From NCBI GenBank assembly GCA_910579595.1, contig CAJTVM010000071.1:1-13509 (forward strand): DNA of 13,509 bases, in the 5' to 3' direction. Positions within the stretch are counted from its first letter, which is position 1; each line of letters begins with the position of its first letter. Below, in pieces: positions 1-6,628 of this stretch. This DNA is from an uncultured Oscillospiraceae bacterium (GTDB lineage Bacteria; Bacillota; Clostridia; Oscillospirales; Oscillospiraceae). A program made the translations under genes and the position numbers. The notes under the pieces are model-generated. The model worked only from the letters and a program-made list of their open reading frames with translations, made no database searches and was not told the origin of the DNA.

Positions 1-609
1 CAAAATTACATTTTTTCCTCGGCGTTTTCTTTCATTTTATCATCGGCGCTGACACTCGGAAGGGTCAGTAAAAAAACTGGAAAACATGGTATGTTGCGCT
101 GGTATGCCGTTATACTGATACAGTGGATTCAGGGAACTGGACTCAGTCATATCATGAATAAAGCCATTGAATTTAAGCAAAACAATCCTGATTCCGGCGT
201 CCAAATCGACGGCAAACAGGAGCGCTACAACGATTCCCGTGAACACCGGAATGTCGTAATTGCGGATACATTAGAGGTAATTGAGAATGTAATTCTTTTC
301 AGCATTTCCAACTATTTTCTGCGTTTCTCGAATGAATATAAGCGTTTTCATAATGTGGATACCTTTCAAAATGACTGGTACGAATATGTTGAATACGGAA
401 CAACAAATCCGCTCACCATACTGTTACAGCGAAGCGGTTTCTCTCGCGAAACCTCTACATATATCCGCCAGCACAAAAGCGAATATGTTGTTATTACACA
501 AAATGGAGACGTAAAGCTACGGCGCTCTTTGTTGCAGAGTAGGAACTTTGGAGTAGCTCGCGAGTCGGCAGATATACAGTATAATGTGCCAGAAATATTT
601 GTGGATTAA
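1..609 (+). CDS. C-terminal part of a large protein, probably a DEAD/DEAH-box helicase (truncated by window edge)
   Basis: The reading frame is open from base 1 to the TAA at 607-609, so this is the last 202 residues of a protein whose start lies off the window. The ATG at 91 is internal and has no ribosome binding site. No helicase motif is visible in this part. The tail (segments such as SKKTGKHGMLRWY, IQGTGLSHIMNKAIEF and the ending NVPEIFVD) resembles, from memory, the C-termini of large DEAD/DEAH helicases in gut Firmicutes that sit beside a GIY-YIG nuclease. That family call is therefore tentative. The stop codon overlaps the ribosome binding site of the next gene, so the two are probably translated as a coupled pair. 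The codons are visibly AT-richer than those of genes beyond position 1850, consistent with transfer. Certainty is high that it is coding and low to moderate for function. Confidence 0.6.
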   Translation, partial: QNYIFSSAFSFILSSALTLGRVSKKTGKHGMLRWYAVILIQWIQGTGLSHIMNKAIEFKQNNPDSGVQIDGKQERYNDSREHRNVVIADTLEVIENVILFSISNYFLRFSNEYKRFHNVDTFQNDWYEYVEYGTTNPLTILLQRSGFSRETSTYIRQHKSEYVVITQNGDVKLRRSLLQSRNFGVARESADIQYNVPEIFVD

Positions 610-623
610 GGGGGAACACCGTA

Positions 624-1517
624 GTGCGTGGAAAAAGTATTAATTTGTTTTTAATGGATGGCGATGCCAATGGTCGTATCAAATGTACCCTTGCCAACTG
701 GACAGGTATTGCCTATAAAATCCCCCGTACTGAACTTGACAAGTGCAAGGAGCGGGATGACCTAAAGCAGAGCGGCGTATATTTCTTGTTTGGAGTCTCT
801 GATCAAACAGGGAAACTGGTTGTGTACATAGGGCAGGTCGGGGCCAGGAAAAATGGCGAAGGCATCCTTAATCGACTGCAAGAGCACAAGCGCAACCCAG
901 AAAAGGACTACTGGACAGAGGCAGTAGTGTTTACAACATCAAACAATTCCTTTGGCCCCACAGAGATCAGTTATCCTGAAAATCGTTTCTGCAATCTCGC
1001 TATTGCTGCCAACCGCTATGAAGTGAAAAACGGCAATGATCCTACCTCCGGGAACATAACCGAGGAGAAAGAAAGCGAGTTAGAGGAATTCATTGATTTC
1101 GCCAAACTCATCATGGGCACATTAGGGCACAAGGTTTTTGTCCCTCTGAGCCAGGTCCCAACACCAAAAGAGTCACCAGTGGATGGAGAAGCGGATGAGG
1201 GTATTAAGTTCTATCTTACCCGTACAGTTAAACAGTATGGTATAACTGTTAACGCTGCGGCAAGGCAAACCAGTGACGGTTTTGTTGTGCTACGGGGCAG
1301 TAGCATTTCGCCACAGGATGACAACACTATCTCAGTCGGAATCAAGGAGCGCCGAAAGTCGGCTCAAGTGGATGACAACTATGTTCTGCTGGAAGATGTC
1401 CTCCTTGCCAGCCCATCTGGAGCGGCTATGTTTGTTGTGGGGAAAAGTGCAAACGGCTGGACTTCTTGGAAAACCCAAGACGGAAAAACTCTCCATGACC
1501 TGGAAAGCGACCAGTGA
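624..1517 (+). CDS. GIY-YIG nuclease with C-terminal DUF4357 domain
   Basis: This is a 297-residue predicted endonuclease. The N-terminal GIY-YIG fold shows G51-V-Y53 as the GIY strand and Y68-I-G70 as the YIG strand, followed by an Arg-rich helix (NRLQEH, about 83-88). E119 in SYPENRF is the likely metal-binding glutamate. Residues about 216-295 match DUF4357, with DGFVVLRGS, a KERRKSA segment, and the SPSGAAMFVVGKSANGW core that typifies that domain. I chose the GTG at 624 because an AGGGGG ribosome binding site at 609-614 lies 9 bases upstream. The ATG at 654 has none. The gene starts 14 bases after the preceding stop, so it forms an operon with the putative helicase. Family knowledge is that DUF4357 often accompanies nucleases in restriction or defence settings. 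An anti-phage role here is inference. Base composition is AT-richer than the flanking chromosome. Confidence 0.88.
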   Translation: MRGKSINLFLMDGDANGRIKCTLANWTGIAYKIPRTELDKCKERDDLKQSGVYFLFGVSDQTGKLVVYIGQVGARKNGEGILNRLQEHKRNPEKDYWTEAVVFTTSNNSFGPTEISYPENRFCNLAIAANRYEVKNGNDPTSGNITEEKESELEEFIDFAKLIMGTLGHKVFVPLSQVPTPKESPVDGEADEGIKFYLTRTVKQYGITVNAAARQTSDGFVVLRGSSISPQDDNTISVGIKERRKSAQVDDNYVLLEDVLLASPSGAAMFVVGKSANGWTSWKTQDGKTLHDLESDQ

Positions 1518-1635
1518 ATGGAATGACAACCTTTCAACGATTTCCCTAATCTTTTAATTTTCCCTCCTGTGGGGTAGGGGGAGGGTTCAAATTCCCAATT
1601 CCTCTCACCAGCGTTCAGCCCCCTCAAAACAAAAA

Positions 1636-1677
1636 AGCGGGATGCCGGAGGCCATCTGCCCCCCCCGGCGTCCTGCT
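1636..1677 (-). terminator. Probable leftward terminator, imperfect 13-bp hairpin
   Basis: Arms 1636-1648 and 1665-1677 pair around a C-rich loop. On the minus strand the hairpin has two C/A mismatches and is followed by TTTTTTGTTTT, the usual form of an intrinsic terminator. On the plus strand pairing is complete with two G-U wobbles, but no good T-run follows. It would act as a backup to the tRNA-Leu terminator and shield the GIY-YIG gene from leftward read-through. A weaker CCCT/AGGG hairpin with a TTTTT run (1681-1701) may serve the rightward transcript. Confidence 0.5.
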
Positions 1678-1716
1678 ATTCCCTTGATTTCAGGGCTTTT
1701 TCATAAGCAAAATTAA

Positions 1717-1754
1717 AAAGTCCTCAGTCGATTGTATCATCGACTGAGGACTTT
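1717..1754 (-). terminator. Terminator of tRNA-Leu, perfect 16-bp hairpin
   Basis: Arms 1717-1732 and 1739-1754 are perfect inverted complements around the loop TGTATC. Reading leftward the stem ends in a TTTTT run followed by AATTTT. It starts 3 bases after the encoded CCA of tRNA-Leu, so it is the intrinsic terminator of that tRNA. The stem is symmetrical enough that it may also stop rightward transcription from the island. Confidence 0.9.
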
Positions 1755-1756
1755 CG

Positions 1757-1844
1757 TGGTGCCGGTGGTGGGACTCGAACCCACACGGGGGATTAGCCCG
1801 GCGGATTTTGAATCCGCTACGTCTACCAATTCCATCACACCGGC
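1757..1844 (-). tRNA. tRNA-Leu (anticodon CAA)
   Basis: On the minus strand the acceptor stem GCCGGTG pairs with CACCGGC, followed by discriminator A and an encoded CCA. The anticodon stem GCGGA/TCCGC encloses the loop TTCAAAA, giving anticodon CAA (reads UUG). A variable arm longer than in class I tRNAs fits the class II shape of tRNA-Leu. The T-arm shows GGTTCGAGTCC. It is a single gene with its own promoter 14 bases upstream and a strong terminator directly downstream. Its 3' end faces the AT-rich island at 1-1560, the usual orientation for integration at a tRNA gene, but I found no convincing att repeat. Confidence 0.96.
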
Positions 1845-1847
1845 CTG

Positions 1848-1878
1848 TGCAAGAGGCATTATACCACAGCCTCTTGCA
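1848..1878. repeat. Perfect 10-bp inverted repeat flanking the tRNA-Leu -10 box
   Basis: TGCAAGAGGC (1848-1857) and GCCTCTTGCA (1869-1878) are exact inverted copies, leaving the -10 hexamer and the TGTGG motif in an 11-base loop. It could be an operator, or a hairpin at the 3' end of the ATPase mRNA. No T-run follows, so it is not a standard terminator. Confidence 0.7.
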
Positions 1879-1886
1879 AAAAGCAA
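1858..1886 (-). promoter_or_regulatory. Promoter of tRNA-Leu (TTGCTT-N17-TATAAT, extended -10)
   Basis: Reading leftward, the -35 TTGCTT (1886-1881), a 17-base spacer and a consensus -10 TATAAT (1863-1858) are preceded by TGTGG, a TRTG extended -10. The start would be about 7 bases before the mature tRNA 5' end. The -35 begins just downstream of the ATPase stop codon. Confidence 0.8.
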
Positions 1887-1889
1887 GGG

Positions 1890-3371
1890 TCAACCCTCCG
1901 CTTTTTCCGAGTTTTCTTTCTTGTCATCGTCCTCCAAATCCAGATCCACCACGGTCAGCGCCATGAGATCCTCCTTCTGCGGCGCTTCCATGGCCGCCAC
2001 ACGGTTGGCCTGACGGGCCACCGCCGCTTCAAACACGTTGCGCACGTCCCGGGCGTTGCCGAAATTCTCGTCCCGGCGCTCGTACATCACCTGGAACGCC
2101 TCCGCCGCGGCCTTGTCCGTCTCCTCGTCCAGCGCGTACCCGTTCTTTTTGCACACCGAGCGGAAAATCTCCGCCAACTGCCCGCCGTCGTAATCCTCAA
2201 AATAGAAATACTTGTTAAACCGGCTCTCCAGGCCCGGGTTGGCGTGGATAAAGTCCCCCATCAGGTCGGTGTACCCCGCCACGATCACAATGAGATCGTC
2301 CCGGTGGTCCTCCATCCCCTTCAGCAGCACCTCAATGGCCTCCCGGCCGAAGTCGTTGGCGTTATCCTGGTTGGCCAGAGCGTACGCCTCATCAATGAAC
2401 AGCACCCCGCCCAGGGCCTTGTCCACGGCCTCCTGGGTTTTCAGGGCGGTCTGCCCCACAAAACCCGCCACCAGCCCGGATCGGTCTACCTCCACCAGCT
2501 GGCCCTTGCTCAGCACCCCCACGGCGTGGTAAATTTTCGCCAGCAGCCGGGCCACGGTGGTCTTACCCGTGCCGGGGTTGCCCATAAACACCAGGTGCAG
2601 CGACATGGGCGGTACGGGAAGCCCCGCCTCCTTGCGCAGCTTGCGCACTTTTACCAGGTTGATAAGCCCCTTTACGTCCTCCTTTACCTTGTCCAGGCCG
2701 CACAGCCCCTCCAGCTCCGCCAGCAGCTCGTCCAGGGACGGCTCCGGCTCCGCCGGGGCCTCCTCCTGCTTCGGGGGTTCCGCCATGGCGGGGGCGGGGG
2801 ACACCGCCTCGTCCTCCGGCTTCCCGGTTTTCACCGGCTTGCCGTCCCGGCGCTTTGCAACAAATTCCCTGACGTCCAGCCCCGATTTGCCGCCGCCCAC
2901 CCCGGCGGTGTCGCAGTAGGCGGACAGGGAGTCGGCACAGGCGTTGACAAACCCCGCCTCCGCCTCGCTCACCTTGCCGTCCACCGCGGCAAACAGCAGC
3001 AGCATCAGGGTAAAGGTGTCCACAAACCGGCGGCTCTGGCTGCGGCCCTGCTCCAGATCCGCCTTCACCAGGCGGCGGAAGAAATTGGGCAGCACAAAGC
3101 CCTGGTAGCCGTCCACTGTGGCGGCCAGTTCCCAATACAGGGCGGTGGGTACCGGGTTGCCTTTGGAGTAGATGGCATTATAGTATTCCACATGGAGGGG
3201 GGACATCCCCTGGTCGGTCTGCCACACCCCGCAGGCGCACTCCCGCAGGAAGCCGTCGGCCTCTCGACCGAAGGCCACCCGGGCGGCGGGATCGGCGATC
3301 TGGCGGCGGAAAGCGGTCATAGCCTCATCATACTGTTTGTGGACGGCGGCAGGGGTCATGGGCTGGGACAT
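1890..3371 (-). CDS. CbxX/CfxQ (SpoVK-type) AAA+ ATPase with N-terminal TerB-like region
   Basis: This is a 493-residue AAA+ ATPase. Residues 1-155 are helical and include LFAAVDGKVSEAE (126-138), typical of TerB-like helical domains. A Glu/Pro/Ala linker follows (about 185-212), then one AAA+ module of the CbxX/CfxQ family. That module has Walker A GNPGTGKT (264-271), Walker B VLFIDE (323-328), a sensor-1 segment VAGYTD (364-369), an arginine finger in GLESRF (R384) and a sensor-2 segment GNARDVRN (438-445). The family remodels proteins, and substrates differ by member, so the client here is unknown. I chose the ATG at 3371 because GGAG lies about 10 bases upstream. Upstream in-frame ATGs fall in or before the promoter at 3409-3437. 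It is divergent from the zinc-ribbon/SH3b gene, suggesting a shared process. It is followed by tRNA-Leu, which has its own promoter. Confidence 0.93.
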   Translation of the reverse strand: MSQPMTPAAVHKQYDEAMTAFRRQIADPAARVAFGREADGFLRECACGVWQTDQGMSPLHVEYYNAIYSKGNPVPTALYWELAATVDGYQGFVLPNFFRRLVKADLEQGRSQSRRFVDTFTLMLLLFAAVDGKVSEAEAGFVNACADSLSAYCDTAGVGGGKSGLDVREFVAKRRDGKPVKTGKPEDEAVSPAPAMAEPPKQEEAPAEPEPSLDELLAELEGLCGLDKVKEDVKGLINLVKVRKLRKEAGLPVPPMSLHLVFMGNPGTGKTTVARLLAKIYHAVGVLSKGQLVEVDRSGLVAGFVGQTALKTQEAVDKALGGVLFIDEAYALANQDNANDFGREAIEVLLKGMEDHRDDLIVIVAGYTDLMGDFIHANPGLESRFNKYFYFEDYDGGQLAEIFRSVCKKNGYALDEETDKAAAEAFQVMYERRDENFGNARDVRNVFEAAVARQANRVAAMEAPQKEDLMALTVVDLDLEDDDKKENSEKAEG

Positions 3372-3408
3372 GGCGAACACGCTCCTATTCTGTATCTGTT
3401 TCCCCCCC

Positions 3409-3437
3409 ATTATAATACAGCCCCGCCCGTACCGCAA
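3409..3437 (-). promoter_or_regulatory. Promoter of the AAA+ ATPase (TTGCGG-N17-TATAAT)
   Basis: Reading leftward, TTGCGG (3437-3432), exactly 17 bases and a consensus TATAAT (3414-3409) give a start near 3402 and a leader of about 30 bases to the ATG at 3371. This placement excludes the more upstream ATG codons as starts. Confidence 0.7.
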
Positions 3438-3453
3438 GTGAAAAACAAAAGGA

Positions 3454-3482
3454 TTGACGAACCGTCAGGGCCGTGATAAGAT
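3454..3482 (+). promoter_or_regulatory. Promoter of the zinc-ribbon/SH3b gene (TTGACG-N17-TAAGAT)
   Basis: TTGACG (3454-3459), a 17-base spacer and TAAGAT (3477-3482) precede the gene at 3534 by a leader of about 45 bases. The ribosome binding site AAGGAGG is at 3517-3523. The -35 elements of this promoter and the divergent ATPase promoter are only 16 bases apart, so one bound regulator could affect both. Confidence 0.75.
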
Positions 3483-3533
3483 ATCAATATCCGACCAAAT
3501 TCGCCTTTACCCAACCAAGGAGGAAATCCAATT

Positions 3534-4823
3534 ATGGCTTCAAGGCCTTCTCCCAACAGCTTGATCCACTGCGCCGTCTGCGGCGAGGACTACAGTGCTA
3601 CCTATAAACGCTGCCCCTTCTGCGGGGCGAAAAACGCGCCCCCCGCCGCCCCGCCCCCGCCCCGCCGCCATCGCCCGGAACCTGAGCCGGAGTACGAGAC
3701 GGAACCGGAATACGAACCTGAGTACGAACCTGAGTACGAGCCTGAACCCGAACCGGCCTCCCGCCGCCCCGCGCCCGCCGATCCAGACGATACCTACGTA
3801 TTTGACGGCCAGGAGCTGTTTGACGGGGAGGACGAGGAGGGCGATTATCAGCCCGCCTACCCGAAGGGGGGCAAGCGGCTGGCGGAAAAGCCCTCTTCCA
3901 ACCCCTTTGCCAGCGCCGAGATCAACTGGCCCCGGGTGATCACCTTTGTGTGCTCCCTGATCATCATCGTCGCCGCGCTGGTGATTGTGTTCACCGGGAT
4001 TTACCCCAAGCTCCGGGAGAACGGGGGCACGGCCGTCGCCACCCCGACCCCCGCGCCTGCTGCGTCCCAGCCCGCGGTCGATCCCACCCAGCCCGCGGAT
4101 CCCGCTGTGTCCGATTCTGGGGCCGAGGCCACGGATCCCGGCGTGACAACCACCGATCCGGGGACGCCGGTCACCGCGCCGCCAGTGGGGCCCGCCACCC
4201 AGCCCCCCCTGAACGGGCCGGATGACGGAAATTTAACCGCCATGTCCTTCAATAACGCCAACGGAATGAATTACGCTGACTTTACCCTCCAGCCCAACGA
4301 ATCCCAGACCATCGCCCTGAACTTTACCCCGGCCTCCTGGGCGGGGAGCGTCACATGGGTGTCCTCCAACCCGGCGTACGCCACGGTGGACGCCAACGGC
4401 AAGGTCACCAACGTGAACGCCACCGACACCCTGCGTTCCGTTGTCATTACGGTTACCGCCGGCGGCATCAGCCTCCAGAGCAAGGTCTACTGCCGGGGTA
4501 CGGCCTCCCAGTCCCCGGCGTCCGATCCTCCCGCGACACAGCCTCCCGTGCAGTCCGATCCCCCCGTAGTGGCTACCCAGGCGCCTAACAGCGGCGGCAA
4601 TGTTGCCGTGGGGCGGCAGGGCACCATTGTGGGCGCGGACAGCGGCCTGCGGGTGCGCTCCGGCCCGGGTACCACCTACGGCGTGGTGGCAACCCTGCTC
4701 AATGGCAACACCGTCACTGTGGTGGCTGCGGCGGAGGGCGGCTGGTATCAGATCTCCTTCACCGGCCTGGGCGGTTCCACCGAGACCGGCTACATCCTGG
4801 GCGAGTACATCTCCACCAACTGA
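3534..4823 (+). CDS. Membrane-anchored zinc-ribbon, Big2 and SH3b protein
   Basis: This 429-residue protein has five visible parts. Residues 13-30 form a zinc ribbon (C13xxC16 and C27xxC30). Residues about 35-120 are a Pro/Glu/Tyr-rich acidic linker with EPEY repeats. Residues about 134-156 are one hydrophobic helix (VITFVCSLIIIVAALVIVF). A Pro/Thr/Ala spacer follows, then a Big2-like Ig domain (about 234-320, with VTWVSSNPAYATVDANGKVT) and a bacterial SH3 domain (about 362-427, with GLRVRSGPGTTYGVV and GWYQI). The most likely topology is zinc ribbon in the cytosol and Big2/SH3b outside, binding cell wall. That is inference from domain order. Start ATG 3534 has a strong ribosome binding site. 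It is divergent from the AAA+ ATPase and probably co-transcribed with the gene at 4880. Exact function is unknown. Confidence 0.9.
   Translation: MASRPSPNSLIHCAVCGEDYSATYKRCPFCGAKNAPPAAPPPPRRHRPEPEPEYETEPEYEPEYEPEYEPEPEPASRRPAPADPDDTYVFDGQELFDGEDEEGDYQPAYPKGGKRLAEKPSSNPFASAEINWPRVITFVCSLIIIVAALVIVFTGIYPKLRENGGTAVATPTPAPAASQPAVDPTQPADPAVSDSGAEATDPGVTTTDPGTPVTAPPVGPATQPPLNGPDDGNLTAMSFNNANGMNYADFTLQPNESQTIALNFTPASWAGSVTWVSSNPAYATVDANGKVTNVNATDTLRSVVITVTAGGISLQSKVYCRGTASQSPASDPPATQPPVQSDPPVVATQAPNSGGNVAVGRQGTIVGADSGLRVRSGPGTTYGVVATLLNGNTVTVVAAAEGGWYQISFTGLGGSTETGYILGEYISTN
3690..3755 (+). repeat. In-frame EPEY codon repeats
   Basis: The segment encodes a run of EPEY units that decays into EPEPEP. 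Neighbouring units share the GAACCTGAGTAC sequence, so slipped-strand length change is possible here. It lies in the linker between zinc ribbon and membrane helix. Confidence 0.75.
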
Positions 4824-4829
4824 TTACAC

Positions 4830-4857
4830 GGAGCGCCGTCCTTCTGGGCGGCGCTCC
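4830..4857 (+). terminator. GC-rich intergenic hairpin without U-run
   Basis: GGAGCGCCG (4830-4838) and CGGCGCTCC (4849-4857) pair perfectly, extending to about 12 bp with one G-U pair around a TTCT loop. No T-run follows, so it is a partial or attenuating terminator, or an mRNA-stabilising hairpin, between two same-strand genes 56 bases apart. Confidence 0.45.
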
Positions 4858-4879
4858 CTATGATAAGGAGGGCTTTGCC

Positions 4880-5515
4880 ATGCTGAAGGCGGAACGCGTC
4901 AGCGTCATGAACCTGGAAAACGCCATGCGGGGGGCCCGCAACCCGCTGAACAGCTGGGCACGGTCGGACAGCGCCTACGATGAAACCGGAGCCTATGTTC
5001 TGGGCGAGAACGATCTCTCCCTGGCCCTGCGTTTGTGCGCGGCAGGCAGCGACCACCGCAAATTCATCCGTCAGATCTTCGTGTCCATGGACATCACCGC
5101 GCCCCTGTACTGGTGGAAGGAGTTCGACACCTACAAGGTGGGCACGGTGGCAAACTCCACCTCCACTATGCACAAGCTCCACGCCCGCGCCATCGGGCTG
5201 GACGATTTTTCCACCGACCACATGACCCCCGGCTCGCTGGCGGAGTTTGAAAAGTATGTTGCCTATTTGGAAACAGTGCGCCTGCGCTATGCGGCGGACA
5301 AGAACAAGACGGACTGGTATGATCTCATCCAGCTTCTCCCGTCCAGCTACAACCAGATGCGCACGGTGAGCCTGAACTATGAGGTGCTGGCCAACATCTA
5401 TTTCGCCCGCCGGAACCACAAGCTGGACGAGTGGCACACCCTGTGCGGCGCCATTTTGGAGCTGCCCTACGCCAGGCGGATGCTGGAGGCCATGGCGGGG
5501 GAACCCATCGGCTGA
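4880..5515 (+). CDS. Uncharacterised protein with distant ThyX-like pattern
   Basis: The gene encodes 211 residues, soluble, with no signal peptide. The ribosome binding site AAGGAGG (4865-4871) supports the ATG at 4880. Conserved-looking blocks are GSDHRKFIRQI (56-66), APLYWWKEFDTYKVGT (74-89), STSTMHKL (93-100), LLPSSYNQ (152-159) and RRNHKLDEW (177-185). From memory, similar proteins occur in Firmicutes phages and chromosomes. The spacing of a His-containing helix, a middle loop, an LP segment and a final Arg/His/Glu helix recalls flavin-dependent thymidylate synthase (ThyX). The ThyX signature RHRx7S is absent, with TYK at 84-86 in the matching place. If related, it is a divergent paralogue without proven thymidylate synthesis. 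It follows the SH3b gene with a hairpin between. Coding status is near certain and function is open. Confidence 0.85.
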   Translation: MLKAERVSVMNLENAMRGARNPLNSWARSDSAYDETGAYVLGENDLSLALRLCAAGSDHRKFIRQIFVSMDITAPLYWWKEFDTYKVGTVANSTSTMHKLHARAIGLDDFSTDHMTPGSLAEFEKYVAYLETVRLRYAADKNKTDWYDLIQLLPSSYNQMRTVSLNYEVLANIYFARRNHKLDEWHTLCGAILELPYARRMLEAMAGEPIG

Positions 5516-5529
5516 GCGCCGTCTGCGGA

Positions 5530-5560
5530 AAAGGCCCTCCGGCTCAGCCGGAGGGCCTTT
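5530..5560. terminator. Bidirectional terminator between convergent genes
   Basis: AAAGGCCCTCCGGC (5530-5543) pairs perfectly with GCCGGAGGGCCTTT (5547-5560) around TCA. T-runs lie on both sides (TTTATT rightward, TTTTCC leftward). It serves the gene at 4880 and the HAD phosphatase. Confidence 0.93.
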
Positions 5561-5561
5561 A

Positions 5562-6236
5562 TTACAGCTTCAGCCATCGTTTCAAATCATCCAGATCGTC
5601 CGCGATATGGACGTAGGGGAAGCCCGCAAAGGCCTCCCGCGGGGTGGTGCCGTTGAGTACCGCGCAGAAATCGCAGCCCCCCGCCTGGGCGGTGGCGGCG
5701 TCAATCACCGTGTCGCCGCAGAACAGCACCTGCCCCGCCGTCAGCCCCAGCCGGTCCAGGGCAATTTGCAGCCCCTCCGGGTCTGGCTTGTTGCGATGTA
5801 CTTCGTCCCCGCCGATGATCAGGTCCAGCAGCTCCATCTTCCCCTGGTGGGCAAAGATCTGGCGGATGGTGTCCCCCGGCTTGGTGGACACGATAGCGGT
5901 GTGCACCCCCGCCTTCTTCAGCGCCCCCAGCAGCTCCGCCGCGCCGGGCAGCAGCACCGTCCCTTCGATCATCAGCTTCCGGTCCTCCCCCTGGGCGTTC
6001 ACCCCCACGGAATCGGCAAACAGCAGGTGGAACCGTGCCTGATGGGCGGGGTTGGTGTCCCCGGTGAGGAAGGTGTACCCGTCCTCCAGCTTCATCCCCA
6101 CGGTGGCGCGCACCTGCTCCACCGTGGGCGCGGCCAGCCCCAGCGCGGCAAAGCCCCGGCGGTAGCCCTCCGCAATGGCGGGGGTGGAATCCCCCAGCGT
6201 GTAGTCAAAATCAAAAAATACCGCCTGATAGCTCAT
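5562..6236 (-). CDS. HAD-superfamily phosphatase (phosphoglycolate phosphatase-like)
   Basis: A 224-residue cytosolic HAD hydrolase. Motif I is D9-F-D11-Y-T13, motif II contains S117 (IVSTKP), motif III contains K150 (RNKPDP), and motif IV is GDTVID (D175, D179). The insertion between residues about 15 and 95 is a helical C1-type cap, as in PGP/PpaX-like enzymes. It removes phosphate from a small metabolite. The substrate cannot be read from the sequence. The start is ATG 6236 because GAGG lies about 8 bases upstream and the promoter at 6282-6310 gives a leader of about 40 bases. An in-frame extension to 6344 would begin before that promoter and overlap the upstream gene. Its stop nearly touches the shared terminator. 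Confidence 0.93.
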   Translation of the reverse strand: MSYQAVFFDFDYTLGDSTPAIAEGYRRGFAALGLAAPTVEQVRATVGMKLEDGYTFLTGDTNPAHQARFHLLFADSVGVNAQGEDRKLMIEGTVLLPGAAELLGALKKAGVHTAIVSTKPGDTIRQIFAHQGKMELLDLIIGGDEVHRNKPDPEGLQIALDRLGLTAGQVLFCGDTVIDAATAQAGGCDFCAVLNGTTPREAFAGFPYVHIADDLDDLKRWLKL

Positions 6237-6281
6237 GGTATGACCTCGTCCCCCAGTTCCGCCCCACGGGGCATTTAGGGC

Positions 6282-6310
6282 AGTATACCACAGCGGGGGC
6301 AAAAATTCAA
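6282..6310 (-). promoter_or_regulatory. Promoter of the HAD phosphatase (TTGAAT-N17-TATACT, extended -10)
   Basis: Reading leftward, TTGAAT (6310-6305), a 17-base spacer and TATACT (6287-6282) are joined by the TGTGG extended -10 motif. The -35 overlaps the last codons of the upstream HTH gene, so the phosphatase can be expressed independently of it. Confidence 0.75.
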
Positions 6311-6624
6311 CTGTTTGCCTGCTCCAGCAGGTTGGCCGCGCCATAGCGCAGGCAGCGGTACAGCCGCTGCCGCCCCCGCTTCAGCGTACGGGACACGGTG
6401 GACTTGTTCACCCCCATCTGCTGGGCGATGGCCTCCATGCTCATGTTGTGCCCGTAGTAGAGGATCATGTACTCCCGCTGGCGCTGGGTGATGTCCTGGC
6501 GCAGGGCGTGGGTCAGGTTGCGCTTCAGGCGGTTGATCTGATCCCGGTTGTCGTCCGCCATCAGCTCGGTATACACCGCCAAATCCACCATGCCAAAGGT
6601 GTTGTCATAAGATACGGTCTGCAT
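6307..6624 (-). CDS. Sigma-70 region-4-like helix-turn-helix protein
   Basis: A 105-residue DNA-binding protein. Residues about 46-95 form a sigma-4-type domain: a helix with QRQREYMILYYGHNMS, then the HTH in MSMEAIAQQMGVNKSTVSRTLKRGRQRL. There is no region 2, so it is not a complete sigma factor. Family knowledge is that such small proteins in Firmicutes act as transcription regulators, often in phage-like or mobile settings. The ATG at 6624 has an AGGAGGT ribosome binding site and starts 4 bases after the stop of the coiled-coil gene, so the three small genes here form one operon. The downstream phosphatase promoter overlaps its 3' end. Target promoters are unknown. Confidence 0.88.
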   Translation of the reverse strand: MQTVSYDNTFGMVDLAVYTELMADDNRDQINRLKRNLTHALRQDITQRQREYMILYYGHNMSMEAIAQQMGVNKSTVSRTLKRGRQRLYRCLRYGAANLLEQANS

Positions 6625-6628
6625 CGTT

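Noticed and set aside
1583..1611. tRNA-like 3' end (GGGTTCAAATTCCC then CTCTCACCA) left of tRNA-Leu
   Set aside because: The loop would have eight bases rather than seven, the sequence does not match the tRNA-Leu 3' end, and no upstream tRNA arms pair with it.
2244..3476. Long rightward open frame of 410 codons opposite the AAA+ ATPase
   Set aside because: It is an antisense shadow of a GC-rich gene with clear AAA+ motifs. The product is rich in His, Gln, Gly and Leu with no domain.
3690..3755. EPEY-coding repeats as a possible CRISPR or satellite array
   Set aside because: The units are short, contiguous and in frame inside a supported gene, and they lack spacers. They are a protein linker repeat.
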